Position numbers and translations under genes: made by a program. A stretch of 64,000 nucleotides of DNA from Marinobacter qingdaonensis. GTDB taxonomy: Bacteria; Pseudomonadota; Gammaproteobacteria; Pseudomonadales; Oleiphilaceae. Below the pieces are notes generated by a model. It was not told the DNA's origin. It saw only the letters and a list, made by a program, of their open reading frames with translations, and did not search any database. Each line of letters starts with the position of its first letter. Positions within the stretch are counted from its first letter, which is position 1. Location: contig NZ_JAYDCJ010000001.1 in assembly GCF_034555935.1 (NCBI RefSeq), positions 620,001 through 684,000 on the forward strand, in the 5' to 3' direction. This document shows positions 49,563-60,773 of this stretch, piece after piece.

Positions 49563-50640
49563 GGGCGGCCTCCAGACAATAATTCACGACTCTCTCCGTT
49601 GCATCCGGGCGGGCCAGCGCGCGCGCGGCCTTCGCCATGTTCATTACCCGGGACCGGTCTTTGGCCAGGTCCTCCAGGGTCTCGGCCAGCCCGTCGGGGG
49701 TCAGACGGGACTGGGAAATCATCAGGGCAGCCCCGGCTTGCACCATTTGCTGCCCGTTCTGGGTCTGGTGATCGTCGACGGCGTGGGGAAAAGGCACCAG
49801 GATCGCCCCTACGCCAGCGGCACACAGCTCGGACACGGTCAGAGCGCCGCTGCGACAGAGCACCACATCGGCCCAGTCATAGGCCTCGGCCATGTCCTTG
49901 ATGAACGGCTCCAGCCGGGCGTCGACGCCCGCCTGTTCGTAAGCACTCTGGGCCGCGTCAAGGTTCTTTTCGCCGCACTGGTGCCGGACGTCGGGACGAT
50001 CCCCCTCCGCCATCTGGGCCAGGGCGGCCGGTACCTGCTGGTTAAACACCTGGGCGCCAAGACTGCCTCCGACCACCAGCACCCTGAGCCGGCCGTTGCG
50101 CTCCGCCAGGCGCTGTTCCGGCGCCGGCAGTTGGGTCAGGTCGGTGCGCACCGGATTGCCGGTGCACCGGGTGATCACGTCGCCGCCAAAGCTGCCGGGG
50201 AAGGCCTCCAGCACCGTCTTGGCAAACCGCACCAGCAACCGGTTGGTCAGCCCGGCCACGGCGTTCTGCTCGTGGATCACCAGGGGCGTGCGGGTCAGCC
50301 AGGCCGCCACGCCACCGGGGCCGGTGACAAAACCACCCATGCCCACCACGCAATCCGGTCGGATGCGGCGCACGATGGTAAAGGCCTCGCCCAGCGCCCG
50401 CATCAGCCGGAAGGGCGCCAACACCAGGGCCAGCTTGCCCTTGCCCCGCAGGCCACTGATGTGAATCAGCGACAGCGGGATGTCGGTCTCACCGATAAGC
50501 CGCTGCTCCATGCCACCGCTGGCACCCAGCCAATAGACCTGGTGCCCCTTCTCTTCCAGGGCGCGGGCCGTGGCCAGAGCCGGGAACACGTGGCCGCCGG
50601 TACCGCCGGCCATCATCAGGAAACGACGCTGTTCAGTCAT
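49555..50640 (-). CDS. murG: MurG N-acetylglucosaminyltransferase
   Basis: A 361-residue GT28 enzyme that converts lipid I to lipid II at the cytoplasmic membrane. The glycine-rich [17 protein letters not shown] motif lies at the N terminus, with [15 protein letters not shown] and [14 protein letters not shown] following. The UDP-GlcNAc site [26 protein letters not shown] (split motif CRSGA...E) is intact. The start at 50640 (MTEQRRF) overlaps ftsW by 8 bp; upstream extension is a shadow. Confidence 0.97.
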
Positions 50641-51832
50641 ACACCGCCCCTCCCCGCTGTTTCGGTCCGGTCTTCTCCCGGGCCAGACGTTCCTGGTCGA
50701 GCCGTTCCATTTCCACCCGCGCCAGCACGCCGATGCACACACACATGATCATCAGGCTGGAACCGCCATAGCTCACCAGCGGCAGGGTCAGGCCCTTGGT
50801 GGGCAGCAAGCCGGTGCTGACCGCGATGTTGATGGTCGCCTGCAGCCCGATCAGCAGGGTGATGCCGTAGGAGAAACAGGCGCCAAACGGCATGTTGGCC
50901 TTTTCCGCCCGGCGGGCGATCACGAAGCCACTGACCACCAGCAGGGTGAACAGCGCCAGCACAATCAGCGAGCCCAGCAGACCAAACTCCTCGGCGATGA
51001 TGGCGAAGATGAAATCGGTGTGGGCTTCCGGCAGATAGAACAGCTTCTGGATCGAGTTGCCCAGGCCCACTCCGCCCCAGTCGCCGCGGCCGAAGGCAAT
51101 GAGCGACTGGGTCAACTGGTAACCGCTGTCGAACTGGTCTTTCCAGGGGTCGAGGTAGCTGACCACGCGCTTGAGCCGGTACGGCTGGGTCAGTACCAGC
51201 AGCGCTCCGAGCACCACCAGCACCACGATCAGGGGCACGAAGCGGGTGAGCCGAACGCCACTCAGGAAAATCATGCCGGCGGCCGCGGACACCAGCACCA
51301 CGGTGGCGCCGAAGTCGGGCTGGATCACCAGCAGGACCGAGGCCACGCCCAGCACCACCAGCGGCTTCAGGAAACCGGCCCAGGTGTTCAGCAGTTCCTC
51401 GCGACGACGCACCACGTAACCGGCCAGGTAGGCAATCAGACACAGCTTGGCCACCTCGGACACCTGGACATTGAACAGACCGAAAGGGATCCAGCGGGTG
51501 GAGCCGTTGACCGTCCGGCCCAGGGGGGTCAGTACCAGCACCAGGGCCAGCAGGCCGATGCCCAGCAGCAGCCAGCCGCTGCGCTCCCACCAGGCCACCG
51601 GCACATTGACCGCCACCAGTGCCAGGGCACAGCCCATGGCCGCAAACAGCAACTGGCGAATGACGTAGTGGTAGCTGTTGCCCATGGTCTCGGTGGCAAT
51701 GTCCATGGACGCCGACGAAATCATCACCACGCCCATGACCAGCAGGGCCACGGCACTGATCACCAGCATCGGCAGGGGCCGGAGTTCTCCGAGCCAGGCG
51801 TTGGCGTTTGGCATGGCGATCCCGGTCTGCAT
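50633..51832 (-). CDS. ftsW: septal peptidoglycan polymerase FtsW
   Basis: A 399-residue SEDS glycosyltransferase with about ten helices that polymerises lipid II at the septum with FtsI. The SEDS motif PEAHTDFIFAIIAEEFG and the C-terminal GLTLPLVSYGGSSLM are present; NGSTRWIPFGLFNVQVSEVAKL is typical. ATG at 51832 overlaps the murD stop by one base; a GTG one codon earlier is possible. It is a paralogue of RodA at 7502. Confidence 0.97.
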   Translation of the reverse strand: MQTGIAMPNANAWLGELRPLPMLVISAVALLVMGVVMISSASMDIATETMGNSYHYVIRQLLFAAMGCALALVAVNVPVAWWERSGWLLLGIGLLALVLVLTPLGRTVNGSTRWIPFGLFNVQVSEVAKLCLIAYLAGYVVRRREELLNTWAGFLKPLVVLGVASVLLVIQPDFGATVVLVSAAAGMIFLSGVRLTRFVPLIVVLVVLGALLVLTQPYRLKRVVSYLDPWKDQFDSGYQLTQSLIAFGRGDWGGVGLGNSIQKLFYLPEAHTDFIFAIIAEEFGLLGSLIVLALFTLLVVSGFVIARRAEKANMPFGACFSYGITLLIGLQATINIAVSTGLLPTKGLTLPLVSYGGSSLMIMCVCIGVLARVEMERLDQERLAREKTGPKQRGGAVYD

Positions 51833-53172
51833 CACAGCGCCTCCACCAATGCCCGGAACTGATCGCCGCGATCGCCATAATCCCGGAACATGTCAAAGCT
51901 GGCGCACGCGGGCGACAGCAGGACCCGGTCTCCGGGCTGCGCCAGACTGCGAGCCAGCGCCACCGCGTCGGCCAGGGTCTGGGCCCGATGCTGGTCGACG
52001 CCGTTGCCCAGGGCCTCGGCGATCTGGCCGGCATCCCGCCCGATCAGGACCACCGCCCGGCAGTGCAGCAGGGCCGGTGCCTCCAGCGGCGAGAAATCGG
52101 CGCCCTTGCCTTCACCACCGGCAATCAGCACCACCTTGCCGTCGGCCGGCGCCAGACTCTCGATGGCGGCGACCGAGGCTCCCACGTTGGTGCCCTTGGA
52201 GTCGTTGATGTAATCGACGCCGTCCAGCTGCCGGATGAACTCGCAGCGATGAGGCAGACCGGGGAAATGGCGTGCCACTTCCAGCATCCCCTCCATCGGC
52301 AGGCCGACGGCGTGGCCCAGTGCCAGCGCCGCCATGACGTTGCTGAGGTTGTGCTGGCCCATGAGTTTGAGCTCGCTGGCCAGCAACAGGTTGTCGAAAC
52401 CAAAGGTAATCCAGGTGCCCTGGTCGTCGTCCCGGGTGCTGAAGGTGTCCGGGTTGACCCGGTGGAAACCGAAACACAGGAACCGCAGGTTGTCCCGGGC
52501 CATGGGGGTGCTCAGGGCATCGTCCAGATTGACCACGGCGTTCTGGCAACCGCGGAAGATCCGCTGCTTGGCCTGGAAATAGGCCATCTTGTTCGGATAC
52601 CGGTCCATGTGATCGTCGCTGACATTCAGGACCGTGGCCGCCAGGGCGTTGAGTTCGTCCGTGGTCTCGAGCTGGAAGCTGGACAGTTCCAGTACGTAGA
52701 GGTCCGCGCCCCGGCCGAGCAGATCCAACGCCGGCGTGCCGATGTTGCCGCCCACCTCGACCTTGCGCCCGGCCGCCCGGGCCATCTCGCCCACCAGGGT
52801 GGTGACGGTGGTTTTGCCGTTGGAGCCGGTGATGGCCAGGATCGGCGCATCGGCGGCCTCGGCAAACAGGTCGATGTCGCCGCGAATGCGGGCACCGTTC
52901 TCGGCGGCCTGGGCAATGGCCGGCTCGGTCACGCCGATACCCGGGCTGACCACCAGCTCGTTAAAGCCGGAAAACAGCTCCGGATCGAAGGCCCCCAGAT
53001 ACACGGGTACGTCCGGCCAGCCGGCTTTCAGCTCATCCAGCCCCGGCGGTGCCTGGCGGCTGTCGGCCACGGCGATCTCCCGTCCCTGGTCGGACAGGTA
53101 GCGCACGCAGGAAAGCCCGGTCTTCCCGAGCCCTACGATCAGCGTGCGACGATCCGACACAATGACACCCAT
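51832..53172 (-). CDS. murD: UDP-N-acetylmuramoylalanine-D-glutamate ligase MurD
   Basis: A 446-residue Mur ligase that adds D-Glu to UDP-MurNAc-L-Ala. It has TLIVGLGKTGLSCVRYL at the N terminus, the ATP loop AITGSNGKTTVTTLVGEMA (about 112), DDHMDRYPNKMAYFQAK and the DSKGTNVGASVAAIESL segment (about 323). It lies 15 bp after mraY and one base overlaps ftsW. A GTG four codons later is an alternative start. Confidence 0.97.
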   Translation of the reverse strand: MGVIVSDRRTLIVGLGKTGLSCVRYLSDQGREIAVADSRQAPPGLDELKAGWPDVPVYLGAFDPELFSGFNELVVSPGIGVTEPAIAQAAENGARIRGDIDLFAEAADAPILAITGSNGKTTVTTLVGEMARAAGRKVEVGGNIGTPALDLLGRGADLYVLELSSFQLETTDELNALAATVLNVSDDHMDRYPNKMAYFQAKQRIFRGCQNAVVNLDDALSTPMARDNLRFLCFGFHRVNPDTFSTRDDDQGTWITFGFDNLLLASELKLMGQHNLSNVMAALALGHAVGLPMEGMLEVARHFPGLPHRCEFIRQLDGVDYINDSKGTNVGASVAAIESLAPADGKVVLIAGGEGKGADFSPLEAPALLHCRAVVLIGRDAGQIAEALGNGVDQHRAQTLADAVALARSLAQPGDRVLLSPACASFDMFRDYGDRGDQFRALVEAL

Positions 53173-53187
53173 AGCGTTTCCCGACTC

Positions 53188-54273
53188 CTAACGCAGCTTC
53201 AGACTGGCGAGGCCAATCAGAACCAGAACCACGGTGACCACCCAGAAGCGCACGATGACGCGCGGCTCCGGCCAGCCCTTCAATTCAAAATGGTGATGCA
53301 GCGGCGCCATACGGAAAATGCGCCGGCCGGTGAGCCGGAACGAGGCGACCTGCAAAATCACCGAGACGGTCTCCATCACAAACACACCGCCCATGATGAA
53401 CAGCACGATTTCCTGACGGACGATAACCGCGACCACCCCGAGCGCGGCGCCCAGGGCCAGGGCCCCGACATCACCCATGAACACCTGGGCCGGGTAAGTG
53501 TTGAACCAGAGGAAACCGAGGCCGGCGCCGACGATGGCGCCACAGAAGACGATCAGCTCACCGGTGCCCGGCAGGTGGGGAATCAGCAGGTAATCGGCAA
53601 ACTGGGCGTGGCCGGACAGGTAGGCAAAGATCCCCAGGGCTCCGCCGACCATCACCGTCGGCATGATCGCCAGACCGTCCAGGCCGTCGGTGAGATTGAC
53701 GGCGTTGCTGCTGCCCACGATGACGAAATAGGTCAGCAGGATGAACACCACCGGGCCCAGGGTCAGGGACACCTGCTTGACGAAGGGCACGTACAGGGAG
53801 GTTTCCTGAGGCAAGGCGGAACTGAAAAACAGGGCAACCGCGGCTCCGGCCCCGATCACCGACTGCCAGAAGTATTTCCAGCGCGCTGGCAGGCCCCGGG
53901 GGTTGCGCTCCACCACCTTACGGTAATCATCGACCCAACCGATGGCACCGAACAGCAGGGTCACCAGCAGGGTCACCCAGACGTAGCGGCTGGTCAGATC
54001 GGCCCACAGCAGGGTGCTGATGCCAATCGCCACCAGGATCAGGGCGCCGCCCATGGTCGGCGTGCCGGCCTTGCTCAAATGGGTTTGCGGGCCATCGTCC
54101 CGAACCGCCTGGCCAATCTGATACTGGCTCAGCTTGCGGATCATCACCGGGCCAATAATCAGGGAAATCAGCAACGCCGTCAGCGTACCCAGAATCCCGC
54201 GCAGGGTCAGGTACTGAAACACGGTCAGCGCCGAGAAATATTGCGATAGAACCTCTGTCAGCCAGAGCAGCAT
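53188..54273 (-). CDS. mraY: phospho-MurNAc-pentapeptide transferase MraY
   Basis: A 361-residue integral membrane transferase that links phospho-MurNAc-pentapeptide to undecaprenyl phosphate, giving lipid I. Signatures: [16 protein letters not shown] (about 70), the [20 protein letters not shown] loop with the DD pair (about 115), [13 protein letters not shown] (about 190) and the C-terminal [14 protein letters not shown]. Length matches the family (360). Its start overlaps the murF stop by one base. Confidence 0.98.
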   Translation of the reverse strand: MLLWLTEVLSQYFSALTVFQYLTLRGILGTLTALLISLIIGPVMIRKLSQYQIGQAVRDDGPQTHLSKAGTPTMGGALILVAIGISTLLWADLTSRYVWVTLLVTLLFGAIGWVDDYRKVVERNPRGLPARWKYFWQSVIGAGAAVALFFSSALPQETSLYVPFVKQVSLTLGPVVFILLTYFVIVGSSNAVNLTDGLDGLAIMPTVMVGGALGIFAYLSGHAQFADYLLIPHLPGTGELIVFCGAIVGAGLGFLWFNTYPAQVFMGDVGALALGAALGVVAVIVRQEIVLFIMGGVFVMETVSVILQVASFRLTGRRIFRMAPLHHHFELKGWPEPRVIVRFWVVTVVLVLIGLASLKLR

Positions 54274-55649
54274 CAGTTATTCACCTTTTCCTTAATTCCC
54301 TCCACCACGCGATCCATGGCGGAACTGCGAGAACCTTTCACCAGGACCGTCAGCGGGGCCTGCTGACCGGCAAGAACGGCCGTTACGGCCTCATCATGGG
54401 TCTGAAACATTTCGGTGCCGGCGCCGAAGCCGTCGGCATAACCTTCACAGCCCGGCCCGACCGTAACCAGCCGTTCGATGCCCTCGACGCGGGCGAACTC
54501 GCCCACGTCCTGATGCATGCTGCGCGCCTGGGGGCCCAGTTCGGCCATCCCACCCAGCACGGCCACCCGGGTTCCCGGGCGTTTGGCCAGGACACTCAGG
54601 GCCGCTTTGATGGAGGCGGGATTGGCGTTGTAGCTGTCGTCGATCACCGTCAGCTGCGGCGTCAGCTCAAGACTTTGCAGGCGGCCTTTGACCGGCGCCA
54701 CCGCCGCCAGGCCTGCGGTAATGGCACGGTCGTCGGCGCCCAATTCACGGGCGGCGGCAACCGCCAACATGGCGTTGGTCAGGTTGTGCTCGCCTGCCAG
54801 CGCCAGGCACAGGGTACAGTGCCAACGCCCTGGGCCCATTACCCGGAAGCTCTGGCCGGCGGTGCCGGCATCGATCAGCTCGGAGCGGTAATCGGCATCC
54901 GGGTGGCCGGCGCGACTGACGCTCACCACCCGGCGCTCACCGGCCCTGGACCGCCACTGGTCAAACGCGGGGTCATCCCGGTTCAGGACCACCAGGCCGT
55001 CCTCCGGGACACCGTCGATGATCTCGCCCTTGGCCAGCACGATGTTCTCGTAGCTGCCAAACCCTTCCAGGTGCGCCGAGCCGGCGTTGGTGAGGATGGC
55101 CACCCGCGGCCGGGTGATCGCCACCGTGTGGGCAATTTCCCCGAGCCCGCTGGCCCCCAACTCAATGGCGCCGAACCGGTGCTTTGGTTCCAGACCGAAC
55201 AGGGTCAGCGGCACACCGATGTGGTTGTTCAGATTGCCCTGGGTCGCCAGGGTTGGCCCCATCTGCGCCAGGATTGCCGCGGTCATCTCCCGCACCGTGG
55301 TTTTGCCGCTGCTGCCGGTGACCGCCACCAGGGCGGCGGCGCTTTCATCACGGTTACCGGCGGCCAGCCGGGCCAGGGCGTCCACCGTGTCTTTGACCAC
55401 CAGCTGCGGCAGATCAACCGCGGGGTCCGCCAGATCCACCACCGCGGCCACGGCGCCGCAGTCCCGCGCTTTTTGCAGGAACCGGTGGCCGTCGAAATTC
55501 TCACCCCGAAGCGCGACAAACAGCTGGCCGTCGGTCAGGGCGCGGGTATCGGTGGAGACGCCCTCGAAACGGATCTGCTCCGGCGCCTGGGCCACCGTCG
55601 TGGCGCCGGTCCACTGCTGGGCCTCGGCCAGCGAAAAGGCGCGCATCAT
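54273..55649 (-). CDS. murF: UDP-MurNAc-tripeptide D-Ala-D-Ala ligase MurF
   Basis: A 458-residue Mur ligase that adds D-Ala-D-Ala. ATP loop [19 protein letters not shown] (about 107), [34 protein letters not shown] and [15 protein letters not shown] (about 335) are all typical. It overlaps murE by 4 bp (ATGA) and mraY by one base. A second ATG immediately follows the first. Confidence 0.97.
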   Translation of the reverse strand: MMRAFSLAEAQQWTGATTVAQAPEQIRFEGVSTDTRALTDGQLFVALRGENFDGHRFLQKARDCGAVAAVVDLADPAVDLPQLVVKDTVDALARLAAGNRDESAAALVAVTGSSGKTTVREMTAAILAQMGPTLATQGNLNNHIGVPLTLFGLEPKHRFGAIELGASGLGEIAHTVAITRPRVAILTNAGSAHLEGFGSYENIVLAKGEIIDGVPEDGLVVLNRDDPAFDQWRSRAGERRVVSVSRAGHPDADYRSELIDAGTAGQSFRVMGPGRWHCTLCLALAGEHNLTNAMLAVAAARELGADDRAITAGLAAVAPVKGRLQSLELTPQLTVIDDSYNANPASIKAALSVLAKRPGTRVAVLGGMAELGPQARSMHQDVGEFARVEGIERLVTVGPGCEGYADGFGAGTEMFQTHDEAVTAVLAGQQAPLTVLVKGSRSSAMDRVVEGIKEKVNN

Positions 55650-57130
55650 GCCACACCCCCATTCAAGTTCAAGCCGTGCCGAACCTGCTCGGCATCGCTG
55701 AACGGCAGCTTCTGTCCCGCCAGCTCCTGGTAGGCTTCGTGGCCTTTGCCGGCGATCAGGACCAGATCGTCCGGCGAGGCCATCTGGATGGCCGCCTGAA
55801 TCGCCTGGGCCCGGTCGTGGATGACCTGGGCCCGGTCCGGAGCCGAGAAGCCGGCCAGGATATCCCGGGCGATGGCCTCGGGCGCTTCGCTGCGCGGGTT
55901 GTCATCGGTCACGATAACGACATCCGCGCGCTGTTCCGCCTCCCGCGCCATTTCCGGACGCTTGCCGCGGTCCCGGTCACCGCCGCAGCCAAAGACGCAG
56001 ATCAGGCGTCCGGCCACGTGCGGGCGCAGGGCCGCCAGCGCATTGGCCAGGGCATCCGGGGTGTGGGCGTAATCGACCACCACACGGTTGCCGTTAGCGC
56101 CGGTAAACTTTTCCAGACGCCCGGGCGGGGGCACCAGACGAGCCACCGCGGACTGCACCCGCTCCAGCGGGACACCCAGGCTCAATACCGTGGCCATGGC
56201 CGCCAGCACGTTGCTGGCGTTGAAGCTGCCCATCAGCGGCACGGCGATGTCGAACGCGCCCCATTGGCCGTCGACGCTGGCCTCGAAGCCATCGTCGGTG
56301 GGCGCGAAGGATTTCAGCCAGAGTTCGGTCTGGGGCTCGTGCAGACTGTAACGAATGCGATCGCACTGGCCCTCGAGCTGCTCGTACAACTGCCGGCCAA
56401 AGGGATCGTCGTAATTGATCACCGACAGATGCAGGGCCTCGCGGGTGAACAGGCGGGCCTTGGCCTCGCCATAGGCCTCCATGGTGCCGTGGTAATCGAG
56501 GTGATCGCGGGTCAGGTTGGTGAACACACCCGCCGCGATGGTGAGGTCGTCGACCCGCCCCTGATCCAGGGCGTGGGACGACACCTCCATCACCGCCGCG
56601 CGGCCGCCCTGGCTGAGGATCCGGGACAATACCCGATTGACCTGAACCACGTCGGGGGTGGTGTGACTGGCCGGCTGCAGGGCGCCTGGCATGCCATACC
56701 CCAGGGTGCCCAGCATGCCACAGGGCGTGCCGGTATGCCGGAGCAGATCCGCCACATACTGGGTCACCGAGGTCTTACCATTGGTGCCCGTCACGCCCAC
56801 CAGGCGCAAACGCTGGGACGGGTGTTCGAAAAAGCGGTCGGCAATCTGCCCGAGCCGGCGCCGCAGACCGACCACCGGTACCAGCAGCGCACCCTTGAAC
56901 TCGGAGCACTCACCCGCCTGCTCCGATTCCAGCAGTACCACCGTGGCGCCGGCCGCGATGGCGTCGTCCACGTAATGGTCGGCGGACGTTCGGGCGCCAG
57001 CCAGGGCGACAAAGGCATCGCCGGATTTGACCTCGCGACTGTCGGTCTTGAGGCCATGAATGGTCACGTCGAACACCGACGGCACGGCCGCGATTCCCTG
57101 TAACAACGTACTGAGCGATGTGATGCACAT
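55646..57130 (-). CDS. murE: UDP-MurNAc-dipeptide:meso-diaminopimelate ligase MurE
   Basis: A 494-residue Mur ligase. The ATP loop GVTGTNGKTSVTQYVADLL (about 110), KARLFTREALHLSVINYDDP and the TDDNPRSEAPEAI motif (about 410) are present; DNPR marks meso-diaminopimelate as the amino acid added, consistent with a Gram-negative wall. The start at 57130 (MCITSL) has GGGGGTAAG upstream; the longer frame to 57178 runs into ftsI. It follows ftsI by 4 bp. Confidence 0.97.
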   Translation of the reverse strand: MCITSLSTLLQGIAAVPSVFDVTIHGLKTDSREVKSGDAFVALAGARTSADHYVDDAIAAGATVVLLESEQAGECSEFKGALLVPVVGLRRRLGQIADRFFEHPSQRLRLVGVTGTNGKTSVTQYVADLLRHTGTPCGMLGTLGYGMPGALQPASHTTPDVVQVNRVLSRILSQGGRAAVMEVSSHALDQGRVDDLTIAAGVFTNLTRDHLDYHGTMEAYGEAKARLFTREALHLSVINYDDPFGRQLYEQLEGQCDRIRYSLHEPQTELWLKSFAPTDDGFEASVDGQWGAFDIAVPLMGSFNASNVLAAMATVLSLGVPLERVQSAVARLVPPPGRLEKFTGANGNRVVVDYAHTPDALANALAALRPHVAGRLICVFGCGGDRDRGKRPEMAREAEQRADVVIVTDDNPRSEAPEAIARDILAGFSAPDRAQVIHDRAQAIQAAIQMASPDDLVLIAGKGHEAYQELAGQKLPFSDAEQVRHGLNLNGGVA

Positions 57131-57134
57131 AGGC

Positions 57135-58883
57135 TTACCCCCGTTCCCCGGCTGTCTTTGCCAGCGCATTGGCGCCACCGACTTCCAGTTCAGGCTTCAC
57201 ATTCAGCAGTCGCAGTGCGTCACTCATGACCCGGGCAAACACCGGCGCGGCCACTTCCCCGCCGTAGTATTCCCCGGACTGCGGCGCATCAACGGCCACA
57301 ACCGTGACAATTCTCGGGTTATCAATGGGCGCCATGCCGGCAAAGATCGCCTTGTACTGGCTGTCCTCATAACCCTGCTTGCCGACGAGATGGACGGTCC
57401 CGGTCTTGCCACCCGCCGAGTAGAAACCGGGCTGGGCACGCTTGCCGGTGCCCTTGGACACCACCTCACGGAGCATGTTGCGGACTTCGTGGGTCACTTT
57501 TTCTGAGAGTACCCGCTGACCTTCTGGTTCCCGGTCCTGTTTGATCAGACTCAGGGGATAGCGCACCCCACCGTTGGCGATGACCATGTAGGCCTGGGCC
57601 AATTGCAGGGCATTGACGCTCATGCCGTAGCCATAGGACAGGGTGGCCTCCTCCACCGGGCGCCATTTTGGCGGTGACGGCAACACACCGACGGCCTCGC
57701 CCGGGAAGCCGATTCCGGTAGGCTGACCGAGGCCAAGGCGGCTGTACAGGTCGCGAATGGTATCGCCACCCAGGTCGGTGGCGATTTTGCTGATGCCAAC
57801 GTTACTGGATTTGGCAATGATATCGGTGAGGTTCATCACCCCGTAATTGCGATGGTCGCGGATGGTGAAGCGACCAAACCGGCGGTAGCCGGGCGCCGTA
57901 TCGATGGTGGTGTTGATGGAATACCGCCCGGACTCCAGGGCCGCCGCCATGCTGATCGGCTTCATGGTGGAGCCGGGTTCGAACAGATCGGTGATGGCCT
58001 TGTTGCGCAGGTTTTCCGCCGACAGCTGGCTGCGGTCGTTGGGGTTGTAGGAGCCCTGGTTCACCATGGCAAGCACTTCGCCGGTGTCCACGTCGAGCAT
58101 GACCAGGGTGCCACCCCGGGCATCGTGGGCCCCCACCACGGCCTTCAGCTCGCGGTAGGCCAGGTACTGCAGACGCAGATCAATGCTCAGCTGCAGGTTG
58201 TGTCCCGGGCTGGCGTCACGAATGAGGGTCAGATCCTTGATGACCCGACCACGGTTGTCCTTGAGCACGCGCTTGCGGCCGGATTCCCCGGATAACCATT
58301 GGTTGTAGGCCAGCTCCATGCCCTCCTGACCGCGCTCGTCAATGTTGGTAAAGCCAACAATGTGAGCGGTCACTTCACCAGCAGGATAGTAGCGGCGGTA
58401 TTCCTGCCGGGTGTAGACCCCGTCGATGTCGAGCGCCATGACCTCTCGGGCCAGCCCGGGCTGAACCTTGCGACGCAGGTAGATGAACTCCCGGCTGGCG
58501 TAGGCCCGCAGCCGATCGCGCAGGTTGGCCTCGGAAATATTGAGCAGACGGGCCAGGTTAGTAAGCCGGGCCTCGTCGGGATTGGTTTCGGACGGGTTCG
58601 CCCAGATGGTCTGCACCGGCGTGCTGACGGCCAGGGGTTCGCCGTAGCGGTCGGAGATGACGCCACGATGGGCGTCGATGGACTCCACCCGGATGGTCCG
58701 GACGTCGCCCTGCTTGCGCAAAAACTCGTTGTCGACGATGTGCAGGTCCACCAGCCGCCAGGCCAGGACGGCGACCACCATCAGGAAAACGCCCAGCACG
58801 GAGCCATAGCGCCAGGCCTTGAGGCCGGACGCCACTCGTTTGCTCCAGGTTGTCTGAGCTCCCTGACCGGACAAATCGTTCAC
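57135..58883 (-). CDS. ftsI: penicillin-binding protein 3 FtsI
   Basis: A 582-residue class B PBP that cross-links septal peptidoglycan. One transmembrane helix (about 28-45), a dimerisation domain and a transpeptidase domain with PGSTMKP (S305, K308), the KSSNVGISKIA SxN motif (about 363) and the GKTGTVHLVG KTG motif (about 496). It works with FtsW. It lies between ftsL (24-bp gap) and murE. Confidence 0.97.
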   Translation of the reverse strand: MNDLSGQGAQTTWSKRVASGLKAWRYGSVLGVFLMVVAVLAWRLVDLHIVDNEFLRKQGDVRTIRVESIDAHRGVISDRYGEPLAVSTPVQTIWANPSETNPDEARLTNLARLLNISEANLRDRLRAYASREFIYLRRKVQPGLAREVMALDIDGVYTRQEYRRYYPAGEVTAHIVGFTNIDERGQEGMELAYNQWLSGESGRKRVLKDNRGRVIKDLTLIRDASPGHNLQLSIDLRLQYLAYRELKAVVGAHDARGGTLVMLDVDTGEVLAMVNQGSYNPNDRSQLSAENLRNKAITDLFEPGSTMKPISMAAALESGRYSINTTIDTAPGYRRFGRFTIRDHRNYGVMNLTDIIAKSSNVGISKIATDLGGDTIRDLYSRLGLGQPTGIGFPGEAVGVLPSPPKWRPVEEATLSYGYGMSVNALQLAQAYMVIANGGVRYPLSLIKQDREPEGQRVLSEKVTHEVRNMLREVVSKGTGKRAQPGFYSAGGKTGTVHLVGKQGYEDSQYKAIFAGMAPIDNPRIVTVVAVDAPQSGEYYGGEVAAPVFARVMSDALRLLNVKPELEVGGANALAKTAGERG

Positions 58884-58907
58884 CCTGACGGCTGTTGTTA
58901 TCGTGTT

Positions 58908-59312
58908 TTATTGGACCAATGTCGGCGACATCAACGGTACCAAGACAATATCCTGACGGCCCGGCACCACCATCCCGAAGCGCTCTGCCGCCAGTTTCTC
59001 CACCCGACCATGCGCACTCAGTGCGCTCTGCTCTAGCAGCAGCTGACTCCACTCCTGCTGGTAACGGTCCCGCTCACCCTGCAGGTGAGTCAAGGTATTG
59101 AACAGTTCGCGGTTCTCGTGAGCACTGACCACCACGCCGATGGACGACGCCACCAGCAGGGTCACCAGTGCCAGGGAAATCACCACGTTGCGCTGACGGG
59201 TGGCATCGAACACCTGCCGCGAAATCCGCACGGCCGCGGCAACGCCGTGGCGCACCCGCTGCTTGTTGAGCTTGGCCGTCTTGACCGGCTGCTCTATCGC
59301 TACCGCACCCAT
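58908..59312 (-). CDS. ftsL: cell division protein FtsL
   Basis: A 134-residue bitopic protein: a basic cytoplasmic N terminus, one transmembrane helix (about 42-62) and a periplasmic coiled coil (about 68-105) ending in AERFGMVVPGRQDIVLV. This is the FtsL layout that binds FtsB and FtsQ and helps activate FtsWI. Sequence conservation in the family is low, so the call rests on topology and its place between rsmH and ftsI. It starts 2 bp after rsmH. Confidence 0.92.
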   Translation of the reverse strand: MGAVAIEQPVKTAKLNKQRVRHGVAAAVRISRQVFDATRQRNVVISLALVTLLVASSIGVVVSAHENRELFNTLTHLQGERDRYQQEWSQLLLEQSALSAHGRVEKLAAERFGMVVPGRQDIVLVPLMSPTLVQ

Positions 59313-59314
59313 GC

Positions 59315-60298
59315 CTAAGCACTCCCTTTCGATTTGGATTCTGAATCAACGCGCTCCAGCACACGCATCACCGCGCTGCGGGCCCGTACGTTGTCACGAA
59401 CTTCATCGGCGCCAGCCTTGGCCGCCTTGCCAATCAGCCGGAAGCCCGAGGCTTCCTGGTCGGCAGTCACCGGGATACCTCGAGGCAGCTGCGGCCCCCG
59501 GGCCAGATCCCGCATGAATCGCTTGACCACGCGGTCTTCCAGGGAATGAAAACTGATCACCACCAGGCGACCACCCGGTGCCAGCCGATCCACCGCGGCC
59601 TGGAGCCCCACTTCCAGGTCTTCCAGCTCGCGATTGATAAAGATCCGGATGGCCTGGAAGGTCCGGGTCGCCGGATGCTTGTGCTTGTCCTTTTTCGGCA
59701 CGGCCTCGGCCACCAGCTCCGCCAACTGGCGCGTCGTTTCGATGGCCTCTTCCTGACGACGGCTGACAATGAATCGGGCGATACGGCGAGAAAACCGCTC
59801 CTCGCCGTATCGCCAGATCACATTCGCAATGTCTTTTTCGTCGGCCTGCGCCAGCCACTCGGCAGCACTGGGCGACTGCTGCGGATTCATCCGCATGTCC
59901 AGGGGCCCGTCGCGCATGAAACTGAATCCGCGTGCGGCGTCGTCCAGCTGAGGCGACGACACCCCCAGATCCATCAGCACACCGTTTACCTGCGGCCAGC
60001 CGCGGCCAGACAGAGCCGACTCCAGGTCCGCGAAGGAACCGTGAAACCAGGAGAAGCGGCCATCGTCATCGGCCAGCTGCCTGGCCACGCCAATGGCTTC
60101 CGGGTCCTTATCGATACCCAGAAGCTGGCCGCCTTCACCGAGGCCACGCAAAATAAGCCGACTGTGGCCACCACGACCAAAGGTCGCGTCCACGTATGCA
60201 CCATCGGGGTCGTTAATCAGGAACTCGACCGCCGAATCCAGAAGGACCGAGCGATGCGGGAGTGCCGCCCCGGCCTTCTGCTTGCGATCGGAGGTCAT
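59315..60298 (-). CDS. rsmH: 16S rRNA (cytosine-1402-N4)-methyltransferase RsmH
   Basis: A 327-residue SAM-dependent methyltransferase for C1402 of 16S rRNA. Motifs: [27 protein letters not shown] (SAM site, about 38), [22 protein letters not shown] (about 105) and the C-terminal [17 protein letters not shown] (about 250). Together with RsmI (encoded at 61450) it dimethylates C1402. It overlaps mraZ by 4 bp. Confidence 0.97.
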   Translation of the reverse strand: MTSDRKQKAGAALPHRSVLLDSAVEFLINDPDGAYVDATFGRGGHSRLILRGLGEGGQLLGIDKDPEAIGVARQLADDDGRFSWFHGSFADLESALSGRGWPQVNGVLMDLGVSSPQLDDAARGFSFMRDGPLDMRMNPQQSPSAAEWLAQADEKDIANVIWRYGEERFSRRIARFIVSRRQEEAIETTRQLAELVAEAVPKKDKHKHPATRTFQAIRIFINRELEDLEVGLQAAVDRLAPGGRLVVISFHSLEDRVVKRFMRDLARGPQLPRGIPVTADQEASGFRLIGKAAKAGADEVRDNVRARSAVMRVLERVDSESKSKGSA

Positions 60299-60747
60299 AG
60301 GGAAAGCGCCTCCATCTCCGGCGGCATGTCGTCGTCGCCGGAGGACTCATCGAGCCAGGCGAACCAGCGCTCTTCGCTCCACAACTCCAGCTTTTTTCCC
60401 TGGCCAATCAGCATCAGCTTTTTCTCGAGGTAGGCGTAACTTCTCAGTGTCGGCGGAATCAGGATACGCCCGGCGGAGTCCAGCTCCATGGGCGCGGCAT
60501 TACCAAGCAGTAACCGCTGCAGCCGACGGGCCGCCTTGTTCATGTTCGGCAAGGCCTCAATTTTCGGACGCAACTCTTCCCACTCGGGCTCGGGATAGAC
60601 CAGCAGGCAGCGCTCTTCGTCGGCGTTGGCCGTCAATACAATGCGACCGCCACAGGTCTGCGCGAGTTCCTCGCGGACCTTGGCGGGGATCGCCAGGCGA
60701 CCCTTTGCATCCATATTGATGGCATGACTGCCGAGAAAATTGCTCAT
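60295..60747 (-). CDS. mraZ: transcriptional regulator MraZ
   Basis: A 150-residue AbrB-like DNA-binding protein with two SpoVT/MraZ repeats, each with a DxxGR signature: [15 protein letters not shown] (about 12) and [16 protein letters not shown] (about 88). MraZ binds its own promoter and represses the dcw cluster. The matching repeat boxes lie just upstream (60774-60807). It is the first gene of the minus-strand dcw operon. Confidence 0.97.
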   Translation of the reverse strand: MSNFLGSHAINMDAKGRLAIPAKVREELAQTCGGRIVLTANADEERCLLVYPEPEWEELRPKIEALPNMNKAARRLQRLLLGNAAPMELDSAGRILIPPTLRSYAYLEKKLMLIGQGKKLELWSEERWFAWLDESSGDDDMPPEMEALSL

Positions 60748-60773
60748 TTATGCCGTCTCAGAGAGCCTCAAAT